From positions 4,588,001 to 4,652,000 of the forward strand of contig NZ_CP050831.1 of NCBI RefSeq assembly GCF_012113595.1: DNA of 64,000 nt, in the 5' to 3' direction. Position 1 is the stretch's first letter. Every line of letters starts with the position of its first letter. Below are positions 1 to 7,846 of this stretch, in pieces. The translations under genes and the position numbers were made by a program. Source of the DNA: Bacteroides faecium (lineage in GTDB: Bacteria > Bacteroidota > Bacteroidia > Bacteroidales > Bacteroidaceae). Below the pieces are notes generated by a model, which did no database searches, was not told the DNA's origin, and saw nothing but the letters and a program-made list of their open reading frames with translations.

Positions 1-59
1 GTGTAGTACAGGGCAATATCGGCCGCCGCGAAAAACGCGCTATCAAGTCTAACCAATAA
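1..59 (+). CDS. nqrB: NqrB C-terminal fragment (cut by window edge)
   Basis: Frame 3 reads VVQGNIGRREKRAIKSNQ and then a TAA at 57-59, seven bases before nqrC. The VVQGNIGRR ending resembles the cytoplasmic tail of NqrB, the membrane subunit of the Na+-translocating NADH:quinone reductase that carries a covalent FMN. Only the last 18 or so residues are present. The call rests on this short tail plus its position directly upstream of nqrC, which is the usual nqrABCDEF order. Confidence 0.8.
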   Translation, partial: VVQGNIGRREKRAIKSNQ

Positions 60-66
60 ATACCGA

Positions 67-747
67 ATGAAAATGAATACAAATAGTAATAGTTATACTA
101 TCATTTATGCTTCGGTAATGGTTATTATCGTAGCATTCCTGCTGGCATTCGTTAGCTCTTCATTGAAAGATATACAGGATACGAATGTGCAACTTGACAC
201 GAAGAAGCAAATCCTTGCCGCATTGAATATCAAGAATGTGGAAGATGCGGATGCTGAATATCAGAAATATGTAAAAGGCGATATGCTGATGAACGTAGAC
301 GGCACGCTGACTGAAAACACAGGCGATTTTGCTACCAACTACGAAAAAGAAGCGAAAGAAGAACAACGTCTTCACGTATTCGTATGTGAAGTGGACGGTC
401 AGACAAAATATGTGGTTCCTGTTTACGGTGCCGGTCTGTGGGGCGCTATCTGGGGATACATTGCACTGAACGAAGATAAGGATACTGTATATGGTACTTA
501 CTTCTCTCATGCAAGTGAAACTCCGGGTCTGGGTGCTGAAATTGCGACCGACATGTTCCAACATGAGTTCGTAGGCAAGAAGACATTGGAGAATGGCTCT
601 GTTGCTTTGGGTGTTGTAAAACACGGCAAAGTGGAGAAAGCTGATTATCAGGTGGACGGAATCTCCGGCGGTACGATCACTTCTGTAGGTGTGGATGTCA
701 TGCTGAAGACCTGTCTGAATAGTTACATGAGTTTTTTAACTAAATAA
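67..747 (+). CDS. nqrC: Na+-translocating NADH:quinone reductase subunit C
   Basis: NqrC (226 aa) is a subunit of the sodium-pumping NADH:quinone oxidoreductase of the inner membrane and carries a covalently attached FMN. One N-terminal membrane helix (about residues 11-31) is followed by a periplasmic FMN-binding domain. The motif SGGTIT near residues 200-205 corresponds to the SGAT flavinylation motif, so Thr203 is the expected FMN site. The length fits the shorter Bacteroidetes form (the Vibrio protein is about 257 aa). It sits 7 bp after nqrB and 19 bp before nqrD in one operon. Confidence 0.95.
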   Translation: MKMNTNSNSYTIIYASVMVIIVAFLLAFVSSSLKDIQDTNVQLDTKKQILAALNIKNVEDADAEYQKYVKGDMLMNVDGTLTENTGDFATNYEKEAKEEQRLHVFVCEVDGQTKYVVPVYGAGLWGAIWGYIALNEDKDTVYGTYFSHASETPGLGAEIATDMFQHEFVGKKTLENGSVALGVVKHGKVEKADYQVDGISGGTITSVGVDVMLKTCLNSYMSFLTK

Positions 748-766
748 TTAAGGAGAAGAAAAGAAT

Positions 767-1408
767 ATGGGACAACTGTTTTCAAAGAGAAATAAAGAAG
801 TATTCTCTGCTCCGCTGGGAATAGATAATCCGGTAACCGTACAGGTGCTTGGTATCTGTTCTGCACTTGCTGTTACCGCAAAACTGGAACCCGCTATCGT
901 TATGGGACTTTCGGTAACGGTTATCACGGCATTTGCTAATGTTGTTATTTCACTGTTGCGCAAGACCATTCCTAACCGTATCCGTATCATCGTTCAGTTG
1001 GTTGTGGTAGCTGCCTTGGTTACTATCGTAAGTGAGATTCTGAAAGCGTTTGCTTATGACGTAAGCGTTCAGCTCTCTGTATATGTAGGTTTGATTATTA
1101 CCAACTGTATCCTCATGGGACGTTTGGAAGCATTTGCCATGCAGAATGGTCCTTGGGAATCTTTCCTGGATGGCGTTGGTAATGGTTTGGGATATGCCAA
1201 GATTCTGGTAATCGTCGCTTTCTTCCGCGAGCTGCTGGGTTCGGGAACTCTGCTCGGTTTCAATATCTTGAACTATGAGCCTATTCAAAAGATAGGATAT
1301 GTGAACAACGGTCTGATGTTGATGCCGCCGATGGCGTTGATTATCGTAGCCTGCATCATTTGGTATCAACGTGCACGTCACAAAGAACTGCAAGAAGAAA
1401 GTAATTAA
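767..1408 (+). CDS. nqrD: Na+-translocating NADH:quinone reductase subunit D
   Basis: NqrD (213 aa) is a very hydrophobic integral membrane subunit with about six helices. It is homologous to NqrE and to RnfE. Two cysteines in hydrophobic helices (in GICSAL near residue 30 and TNCILM near residue 116) match the conserved pair that, with two from NqrE, holds the intramembrane iron centre. An AGGAGAAG-like stretch precedes the ATG. The gene is within the nqr operon, between nqrC and nqrE. Confidence 0.95.
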   Translation: MGQLFSKRNKEVFSAPLGIDNPVTVQVLGICSALAVTAKLEPAIVMGLSVTVITAFANVVISLLRKTIPNRIRIIVQLVVVAALVTIVSEILKAFAYDVSVQLSVYVGLIITNCILMGRLEAFAMQNGPWESFLDGVGNGLGYAKILVIVAFFRELLGSGTLLGFNILNYEPIQKIGYVNNGLMLMPPMALIIVACIIWYQRARHKELQEESN

Positions 1409-1450
1409 TAAAGATGGAGATCTCTTCATCCTTAATTCTTAATTGAAGAT

Positions 1451-2077
1451 ATGGAACATTTATTAAGTTTATTCGTCCGCTCTATCTTTGTGGACAACAT
1501 GATATTCGCATTCTTCCTGGGTATGTGTTCATACCTGGCTGTATCGAAGAATGTGAAGACCGCCGTAGGACTGGGTATCGCCGTGACTTTCGTGTTGCTG
1601 GTGACGTTGCCGGTCAACTATCTGTTGCAAACCAAGGTGCTGGCTGCCAATGCTATCATCGAAGGCGTTGACCTCAGCTTCCTGAGTTTTATTCTTTTCA
1701 TTGCCGTTATTGCCGGTATCGTGCAATTGGTAGAGATGGTGGTAGAACGCTTCAGCCCGTCGCTGTACGCTTCACTGGGTATCTTCCTGCCGTTGATTGC
1801 CGTTAACTGTGCTATCATGGGTGCTTCCCTGTTTATGCAGCAACGTATCAACCTCGGTCCGAGCGACCCGAAATATATTGGTGACATCTGGGACGCTCTT
1901 TCTTATGCACTCGGTTCGGGTATCGGTTGGTTGCTGGCTATCGTCGGCCTGGCTGCTATCCGCGAAAAGATGGCTTACTCTGACGTGCCTGCTCCGTTGA
2001 AGGGCTTGGGTATCACATTTATCATAGTGGGTCTGATGTCAATCGCATTCATGTGTTTCTCTGGTTTGAACATCTAA
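1451..2077 (+). CDS. nqrE: Na+-translocating NADH:quinone reductase subunit E
   Basis: NqrE (208 aa) is the membrane partner of NqrD, with about six helices. Cys26 (in GMCSYL) and a second cysteine (in VNCAIMG, near residue 119) match the conserved iron-coordinating positions of the family. The region SDPKYIGDIWDA is a polar loop between helices. It starts 42 bp after nqrD and ends 19 bp before nqrF. Confidence 0.95.
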   Translation: MEHLLSLFVRSIFVDNMIFAFFLGMCSYLAVSKNVKTAVGLGIAVTFVLLVTLPVNYLLQTKVLAANAIIEGVDLSFLSFILFIAVIAGIVQLVEMVVERFSPSLYASLGIFLPLIAVNCAIMGASLFMQQRINLGPSDPKYIGDIWDALSYALGSGIGWLLAIVGLAAIREKMAYSDVPAPLKGLGITFIIVGLMSIAFMCFSGLNI

Positions 2078-2096
2078 AAAGAAAGGAATAAAGACA

Positions 2097-3371
2097 ATGG
2101 ATATGAATTTAATATTAGCGAGCATTGGGGTATTCCTTGTGGTTATTCTGTTGCTTGTTGTGATCTTGTTGGTTTCCAAGAATTTTCTGGTACCATCAGG
2201 AGATGTGAAACTAACAATCAACGGTGAGAAGGAGTTGGAAGTGGCTTCCGGTTCTACTTTACTGAATACGCTGTCTGTAAACGGAGTATTCCTGTCATCC
2301 GCTTGTGGTGGTAAGGGTTCTTGCGGACAGTGCAAATGCCAGGTGCTCGAAGGGGGTGGCGAAATCCTTCCTTCTGAAGTTCCTCACTTCAGTCGCAAAC
2401 AGCAGCAAGACCACTGGCGTCTGGGCTGCCAGGTGAAAGTGAAAAGTGATATGGCTATCAAGATCGACGAGTCTATACTTGGCGTGAAAGAGTGGGAGTG
2501 CGAGGTTATCTCTAACAAGAACGTGGCTACGTTTATCAAGGAGTTTATCGTGGCTCTGCCTAAGGGCGAACACATGGACTTCATCCCGGGCTCTTACGCG
2601 CAGATTAAGATTCCTAAATATTCAATGGACTATAACAAGGATATTGACAAGAGCCTGATTGGTGATGAATACCTGCCTGCATGGGAAAAATTCGGTTTGA
2701 TGGGCTTGAAATGTAAGAACGATGAAGAAACCATCCGTGCTTACTCTATGGCCAACTATCCTGCCGAAGGTGACCGTATCATGTTGACAGTACGTATCGC
2801 TACTCCGCCGTTCAAGCCGAAAGAACAAGGTCCCGGATTTATGGATGTTCCGGCTGGTATCGCTTCTTCATATATCTTTACCCTGAAACCGGGTGACAAG
2901 GTAATAATGAGTGGTCCTTACGGAGACTTCCACCCGATCTTAGACTCCAATAAAGAAATGATGTGGATTGGTGGTGGTGCAGGTATGGCTCCGTTGCGTG
3001 CGCAGATCATGCACTTGACAAAGACTTTGCACATTACTGACCGTAAGATGTCATACTTCTACGGTGCCCGCGCACTGAACGAAGTATTCTATCTGGAAGA
3101 TTTCTTGCAGATTGAAAAGGACTTCCCGAACTTCACATTCCATCTGGCACTTGACCGTCCGGATCCTGCTGCCGATGCTGCAGGCGTGAAGTATACTCCG
3201 GGCTTCGTCCACAACGTAATTTACGAAACTTACTTGAAGAACCACGAAGCTCCTGAAGATATTGAATACTACATGTGTGGCCCTGGCCCGATGTCGAAAG
3301 CTGTTGAGAAGATGCTCGACGATCTCGGTGTGCCGGCTCAGAACTTGATGTTCGATAACTTCGGCGGATAA
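2097..3371 (+). CDS. nqrF: Na+-translocating NADH:quinone reductase subunit F
   Basis: NqrF (424 aa) is the NADH-oxidising entry subunit. Order of parts: one N-terminal membrane helix (residues 4-26), a ferredoxin-like 2Fe-2S domain with Cys70, Cys76 and Cys79 plus a fourth cysteine near residue 111 (RLGCQV), then a ferredoxin reductase-type FAD domain (RAYSMANYP) and an NADH domain (GGGAGMAPLR, YMCGPGPM). The cysteine spacing equals that of the Vibrio protein. It is the last gene of the operon and is followed by hairpin structures. Confidence 0.97.
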   Translation: MDMNLILASIGVFLVVILLLVVILLVSKNFLVPSGDVKLTINGEKELEVASGSTLLNTLSVNGVFLSSACGGKGSCGQCKCQVLEGGGEILPSEVPHFSRKQQQDHWRLGCQVKVKSDMAIKIDESILGVKEWECEVISNKNVATFIKEFIVALPKGEHMDFIPGSYAQIKIPKYSMDYNKDIDKSLIGDEYLPAWEKFGLMGLKCKNDEETIRAYSMANYPAEGDRIMLTVRIATPPFKPKEQGPGFMDVPAGIASSYIFTLKPGDKVIMSGPYGDFHPILDSNKEMMWIGGGAGMAPLRAQIMHLTKTLHITDRKMSYFYGARALNEVFYLEDFLQIEKDFPNFTFHLALDRPDPAADAAGVKYTPGFVHNVIYETYLKNHEAPEDIEYYMCGPGPMSKAVEKMLDDLGVPAQNLMFDNFGG

Positions 3372-3428
3372 TTTTCCGGAAGTTAACTTCCGGTCGACGA
3401 AATGACCGGAAAGATAACATAAGAACAG

Positions 3429-3481
3429 AGCGGGAAATCTGAAAAAGCTGATATGCTTTTCAGGTTTCCCGCTTCTTCTTT
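3429..3481 (+). terminator. Rho-independent terminator after nqrF
   Basis: AGCGGGAAA at 3429-3437 pairs with TTTCCCGCT at 3465-3473. The stem extends inward (TCTGAAAAAGC with GCTTTTCAG, one bulge and one mismatch). Pyrimidine-rich sequence with T-runs follows. A second small inverted repeat, CCGGAAGTTAACTTCCGG, lies at 3376-3393 just after the nqrF stop. Confidence 0.75.
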
Positions 3482-3639
3482 TTGTGCTTCTTCTTTTTGT
3501 ACTTTTTCATACCTGTCTTTCCGCTATACCATTCGGCTTTTTTGTGTCCGTTTTGAAGATAATCTCCTGTTTTTGCCTATACTTATTTATTATATTCGTA
3601 TATTTGACTGCCCAATAGAACTTAAATACATTACAGGTT

Positions 3640-3819
3640 ATGGAATACCATCGTATATCTTTTATTCACGACGATACGGAGTACACATTTGTCAAAGCTA
3701 TGAGTTCGGAACTGACCGGATATGCATTAATATCAGCCTGCCGCGCGGAAGTGACCATTTATATGCGGGAGAATAATCTAAAAGGACGTTATATCTTGAC
3801 TGGTATGGCTAAAGTTTAA
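3640..3819 (+). CDS. Possible small protein of 59 aa
   Basis: An ATG at 3640 opens a 59-codon frame ending at TAA 3817-3819. The product begins MEYHRISFIHDD and has a balanced mix of charged and hydrophobic residues (DDTEYTFVKAMSSEL, RENNLKGRYIL), with no obvious membrane helix or signal peptide. I do not recognise a family. It lies alone between the nqr terminator and the helicase promoter, with no clear -7 box upstream. It could be a short conserved hypothetical gene or a chance frame. Confidence 0.35.
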   Translation: MEYHRISFIHDDTEYTFVKAMSSELTGYALISACRAEVTIYMRENNLKGRYILTGMAKV

Positions 3820-3851
3820 CCGCGTTTTCGTCCTCATACTCTTCCTTTTTG

Positions 3852-3859
3852 TATCTTTG
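3852..3859 (+). promoter_or_regulatory. Bacteroides -7 box for the RNA helicase gene
   Basis: TATCTTTG matches the Bacteroides sigma-ABfr -7 consensus TAnnTTTG and ends only 5 bp before the ATG at 3865, so the 5' leader would be very short. Confidence 0.6.
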
Positions 3860-3864
3860 TCCCT

Positions 3865-5199
3865 ATGTTAGAGAAAAATGAAATAATACAGTCGGCTCTT
3901 CGCAACCTGAAGATTGAGGAGCTGAACCCGATGCAGGAAGCATCACTTGAACAAGCAACCGGAAGGAAAGACGTTATATTATTGTCTCCGACAGGGTCGG
4001 GTAAGACACTGGCTTATCTATTGCCTTTATTACTTACACTGAAACCGGATGACGGAAATGTGCAGGTCATGATTCTCGTTCCTTCGCGTGAGTTGGCTTT
4101 GCAGATTGATACTGTGTTTAAGACAATGGGAACTTCCTGGAAGACCTGTTGTTGCTATGGCGGCCATCCCATTGCGGAAGAAAAGAAGAGTATTCAAGGT
4201 AATCATCCCGCTATCATTATCGGTACTCCGGGGCGTATCACCGACCATTTATCGAAAGGAAACTTCAATCCCGAAACGATTGAAACTTTAATCATTGATG
4301 AGTTCGACAAGTCTTTGGAGTTTGGTTTCCATGATGAAATGGCGGAGATTATCACGCAGCTTCCGGGGCTGAAAAAACGCATGCTGCTCTCGGCTACGGA
4401 CGCAGAGGAGATTCCCGAATTTACAGGACTGAACCGGACGGTCAAACTGAATTTCCTGCCGGACGTTTCTGAAGAACAGGAATCCCGCTTGACATTGATG
4501 AAGGTGATGTCTCCTGCGAAAGACAAGGTTGATACTTTATATAACCTGCTTTGCTCATTAGGAAGCAGCTCAAGCATCGTCTTTTGTAATCACAGGGATG
4601 CGGTGGATCGTGTACAGAAATTATTGGCGGATAAGAAATTGGTAGCCGAACGTTTTCATGGCGGCATGGAACAGCCGGATCGGGAGCGTGCTTTATACAA
4701 ATTCCGTAATGGTAGTTGCCATGTATTGATTTCTACCGATTTGGCAGCACGTGGGCTGGATATTCCGGAGATTGAACACATCATTCATTATCACCTGCCG
4801 GTGAATGAAGAAGCCTTTACGCACCGGAATGGACGTACGGCACGTTGGGACGCTACCGGAACATCTTATCTGATTCTCCACGAGGAAGAAAAACTGCCTG
4901 CTTATATTCCCGAAGATATGGAAACAGTCGTTTTGCCTGAAAATCCACCCCGCCCGCCGAAATCTCTTTGGGCTACTATATATATAGGTAAGGGAAAGAA
5001 GGAAAAACTGAACCGGATGGATATTGCAGGATTCTTATATAAGAAAGGAAATCTGACTCGTGAAGACGTAGGTGCGATTGATGTGAAGGAACATTATGCT
5101 TTCGTTGCCATTCGCCGGGCAAAGGTGAAACAACTCTTGAACTTGATTCAAGGAGAGAAGATTAAAGGAATGAAGACCATTATTGAAGAAGCGAAATAA
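3865..5199 (+). CDS. DEAD-box RNA helicase, DbpA-like
   Basis: An ATP-dependent RNA helicase of 444 aa. Visible motifs in order: Q-motif region (NPMQEAS), Walker A SPTGSGKT, PSREL, TPGR, motif II as DEFD instead of DEAD, SAT (LLSATD), STDLAARGLDIP, and motif VI HRNGRTAR. The C-terminal 75 residues (TIYIGKGKKEKLNRMDIAG onward) look like the DbpA-type RNA-binding fold, which in E. coli DbpA recognises 23S rRNA. A ribosome-assembly role is inferred from that domain. The gene is monocistronic: promoter box right before the start, hairpin right after the stop. Confidence 0.85.
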   Translation: MLEKNEIIQSALRNLKIEELNPMQEASLEQATGRKDVILLSPTGSGKTLAYLLPLLLTLKPDDGNVQVMILVPSRELALQIDTVFKTMGTSWKTCCCYGGHPIAEEKKSIQGNHPAIIIGTPGRITDHLSKGNFNPETIETLIIDEFDKSLEFGFHDEMAEIITQLPGLKKRMLLSATDAEEIPEFTGLNRTVKLNFLPDVSEEQESRLTLMKVMSPAKDKVDTLYNLLCSLGSSSSIVFCNHRDAVDRVQKLLADKKLVAERFHGGMEQPDRERALYKFRNGSCHVLISTDLAARGLDIPEIEHIIHYHLPVNEEAFTHRNGRTARWDATGTSYLILHEEEKLPAYIPEDMETVVLPENPPRPPKSLWATIYIGKGKKEKLNRMDIAGFLYKKGNLTREDVGAIDVKEHYAFVAIRRAKVKQLLNLIQGEKIKGMKTIIEEAK

Positions 5200-5674
5200 A
5201 GCACTTTTTATGAGCTTGTACTAATCGCTCTTGTCAGAAATAATAATCCCCGTATTAAAATGAATGAACTGCACTTCGAAAGTTGGATACAAAACTTTAG
5301 AAGTGCAATTCAGAATCGTGAGCCGGGGATTTTTGTTTTTAGTCGGGGAATATTTTGTTTGCCGTCCAATTTACCCGTTATTCTTGCCCAAATCAGTAAT
5401 TTTCTTTATAAATATACGTTTTTGTTGCATTTTGCTTACACTTTATAATCAACTCCCCCTTTCAATATTTATTTTTCGACTATTATCCCTTACTTGACAT
5501 CTATGGATAACAATATGGTGTATATATCCTGTATAAACCAATAAAAAGAAAGGAAAATCTGCTTTAAAACAGTATTTTTATAAGGAAAGATTTGTGCGCC
5601 GGAAATAAATTCGTAAATTCGCAAAGTCAAAAGACAAAAAGTAACGAAATTGTTAAACCAAAAACAAACTTCAA
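5200..5674. other. Intergenic region with hairpin and serC promoter
   Basis: This 475-bp gap holds no convincing gene. Left: a large imperfect hairpin at about 5244-5345 (CCCCG near 5249 pairs with CGGGG near 5324; the inner stem GCACTTCGAAAGTT at 5271-5284 pairs with AACTTTAGAAGTGC), followed by a T-rich stretch, the likely helicase terminator. Middle: AT-rich with no signal seen. Right: the serC promoter. Confidence 0.6.
5591..5621 (+). promoter_or_regulatory. Promoter for serC
   Basis: TTTG at 5591-5594, a 19-bp spacer, then TAAATTCG at 5614-5621. Spacing and sequence fit the Bacteroides TTTG-N19-TAnnTTTG pattern with one mismatch in the -7 box. The serC ATG is 53 bp further on. Confidence 0.55.
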
Positions 5675-6742
5675 ATGAAAAAGCATAATTTCAATGCAGG
5701 ACCTTCCATTCTTCCGCGTGAGGTGATAGAGGATACAGCGAAGGCTATTTTAGATTTCAACGGCTCTGGTCTTTCTATTATGGAAATCAGCCACCGCGCC
5801 AAAGACTTCCAACCTGTGGTTGACGAGGCGGAAGCATTATTCAAGGAATTACTTAATATCCCCGAAGGTTATTCGGTATTGTTCCTTGGTGGTGGTGCCA
5901 GTCTGGAGTTCTGCATGGTGCCTTTCAACTTCCTTGAGAAAAAGGCTGCTTATCTGAACACAGGTGTATGGGCAAAAAAAGCAATGAAAGAAGCTAAGGG
6001 GTTTGGTGAAGTTGTAGAAGTTGCTTCTTCTGCTGAAGCTACATATACTTATATCCCAAAAGATTACACAATCCCGACAGACGCAGATTATTTCCACATT
6101 ACTACTAACAACACGATTTACGGTACGGAATTAAAGAAAGACCTCGATTCTCCGGTTCCGATGGTTGCCGATATGTCTTCTGATATTTTCTCACGTCCGA
6201 TCGACGTTTCTAAATATATCTGTATCTATGGTGGTGCACAGAAGAACCTGGCTCCTGCAGGTGTTACATTCGTTATTGTGAAGAATGACGCGGTAGGCAA
6301 GGTGTCACGTTACATTCCGTCAATGCTGAATTATCAGACTCACATTGATAATGGTTCTATGTTCAACACTCCGCCGGTAGTACCTATCTATTCTGCAATG
6401 CTGAATCTTCGTTGGATCAAAGCACAGGGTGGTGTGAAGGAAATGGAACGTCGTGCCATCGAAAAGGCTGATATGCTGTATGCAGAAATCGACCGTAACA
6501 AATTGTTCGTAGGTACTGCTGCCAAGGAAGACCGTTCACGCATGAACATCTGTTTCGTAATGGCTCCCGAATACAAAGACCTTGAAGCTGACTTTATGAA
6601 GTTTGCGACTGAAAAGGGTATGGTAGGTATCAAGGGACACCGTTCAGTAGGTGGTTTCCGTGCATCTTGCTACAACGCTATGCCGAAAGAAAGCGTACAG
6701 GCCTTGATTGATTGCATGCAGGAATTTGAAAAACTTCATTAA
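5675..6742 (+). CDS. serC: Phosphoserine aminotransferase
   Basis: SerC (355 aa, usual length about 360) converts 3-phosphohydroxypyruvate and glutamate to phosphoserine in serine synthesis. It may also act in pyridoxal phosphate synthesis. Seen: the N-terminal NFNAGPS motif, GGGASLEF phosphate-binding region, GVWAKKA, and the PLP lysine in YGGAQKNLAPAG. The C-terminus contains the family's GHRSVGGFRAS motif. It is followed by serA, which makes its substrate, and by a DUF1015 gene, a common Bacteroidetes arrangement. Confidence 0.97.
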   Translation: MKKHNFNAGPSILPREVIEDTAKAILDFNGSGLSIMEISHRAKDFQPVVDEAEALFKELLNIPEGYSVLFLGGGASLEFCMVPFNFLEKKAAYLNTGVWAKKAMKEAKGFGEVVEVASSAEATYTYIPKDYTIPTDADYFHITTNNTIYGTELKKDLDSPVPMVADMSSDIFSRPIDVSKYICIYGGAQKNLAPAGVTFVIVKNDAVGKVSRYIPSMLNYQTHIDNGSMFNTPPVVPIYSAMLNLRWIKAQGGVKEMERRAIEKADMLYAEIDRNKLFVGTAAKEDRSRMNICFVMAPEYKDLEADFMKFATEKGMVGIKGHRSVGGFRASCYNAMPKESVQALIDCMQEFEKLH

Positions 6743-6750
6743 TAATATTT

Positions 6751-6817
6751 TCACCACAGATTACACGGATGGACACAGATTCTTAAATTCTGTGAGAATC
6801 CGGGTAATCTGTGGTGA
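6751..6817. repeat. Intergenic hairpin element (CCACAGATTAC type)
   Basis: TCACCACAGATTAC (6751-6764) is the exact reverse complement of GTAATCTGTGGTGA (6804-6817). A second inverted pair lies inside (CACAGATTC at 6774-6782 with ATTCTGTG). It fills most of the serC-serA gap. A related hairpin occurs at 23761-23840, suggesting a dispersed repeat family. It may affect mRNA processing between serC and serA. Confidence 0.7.
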
Positions 6818-6840
6818 GTCTTTATAAACAGAATTAAATT

Positions 6841-7761
6841 ATGAAAGTACTTGTAGCTACCGATAAACCGTTTGCAAAAGTTGCAGTAGACGGAATCCGT
6901 AAAGAAATAGAAGCAGCCGGATATGAGTTTGCTTTACTCGAAAAATATACCGATAAAGCCCAGTTGCTGGATGCAGTGAAAGACGCTAACGCTATCATTA
7001 TCCGTAGTGATATTATTGATGCCGAAGTGCTTGACGCTGCTAAGGAATTGAAGATTGTAGTTCGTGCCGGTGCCGGATACGATAACGTAGACCTGGCTGC
7101 TGCCACTGCTCACAATGTTTGTGTGATGAACACTCCGGGACAGAACTCGAATGCTGTTGCCGAACTGGCTTTGGGCATGATGGTGTATGCTGTACGCAAC
7201 TTCTATAACGGAACTTCCGGTACAGAATTGATGGGTAAGAAACTGGGCATCCACGCTTATGGAAACGTAGGCCGCAATGTGGCTCGTGTTGCCAAAGGCT
7301 TCGGAATGGAAGTGTATGCTTATGACGCATTCTGCCCGAAAGAAGTAATCGAAAAGGATGGCGTGAAAGCACTTGATTCGGCAGAAGAGCTGTATAAGAC
7401 TTGCCAGGTTGTATCTTTGCATATTCCTGCAACTGCCGAGACTAAGAATTCTATCAATTATGCTTTGCTGAAAGATATGCCGAAGGGTGCGATGTTGGTA
7501 AACACTGCCCGTAAGGAAGTTATCAATGAAGCCGAACTGATTAAGTTGATGGAAGACCGTGCCGACTTCAAATACATCACAGACATCATGCCTGCTGCCA
7601 ACGCTGAATTTGCCGAGAAGTTTGCCGGACGTTATTTCTCAACTCCGAAGAAGATGGGGGCACAGACTGCCGAGGCAAATATCAATGCCGGTATTGCTGC
7701 TGCCCAACAAATCGTTGGTTTCTTGAAAGACGGTTGCGAAAAATTCCGCGTGAATAAATAA
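6841..7761 (+). CDS. serA: D-3-phosphoglycerate dehydrogenase, short type
   Basis: SerA oxidises 3-phosphoglycerate to 3-phosphohydroxypyruvate with NAD+, the first step of serine synthesis. At 306 aa it is the short form without the C-terminal ACT or intervening regulatory domains, so classical serine feedback is not expected. NAD-binding signature: HAYGNVGRNVARVAKGFG. Catalytic region: VNTARKEVINE. The usual catalytic His (PHxG) is replaced: the sequence reads STPKKMGAQTAEA, with Lys in that place, as known for the Entamoeba/Bacteroides-type enzyme. It lies between serC and a DUF1015 gene. Confidence 0.93.
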   Translation: MKVLVATDKPFAKVAVDGIRKEIEAAGYEFALLEKYTDKAQLLDAVKDANAIIIRSDIIDAEVLDAAKELKIVVRAGAGYDNVDLAAATAHNVCVMNTPGQNSNAVAELALGMMVYAVRNFYNGTSGTELMGKKLGIHAYGNVGRNVARVAKGFGMEVYAYDAFCPKEVIEKDGVKALDSAEELYKTCQVVSLHIPATAETKNSINYALLKDMPKGAMLVNTARKEVINEAELIKLMEDRADFKYITDIMPAANAEFAEKFAGRYFSTPKKMGAQTAEANINAGIAAAQQIVGFLKDGCEKFRVNK

Positions 7762-7787
7762 TATTCATAGAAATAGTAGTATATTTG

Positions 7788-7826
7788 AGCCACAGATTTT
7801 CAATAAGTCTGTGGCTTTTATTTTTT
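7788..7826 (+). terminator. Terminator after serA
   Basis: AGCCACAGA (7788-7796) pairs with TCTGTGGCT (7808-7816), followed by TTTATTTTTT. A TATATTTG box directly precedes it at 7780-7787. The next gene starts 21 bp later, so read-through or attenuation into the DUF1015 gene is possible. Confidence 0.7.
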
Positions 7827-7846
7827 ACATATTAAATACTAATATC

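Noticed and set aside
3453..3776. 107-codon plus-strand frame after nqrF
   Set aside because: It starts inside the terminator hairpin, is rich in Phe, Ser, Cys and Tyr from T-rich DNA, and overlaps a better small frame in another phase.
7811..7846. N-terminal extension of the DUF1015 protein
   Set aside because: The upstream ATG lies in the serA terminator; family proteins begin near IKPFKGIRP.
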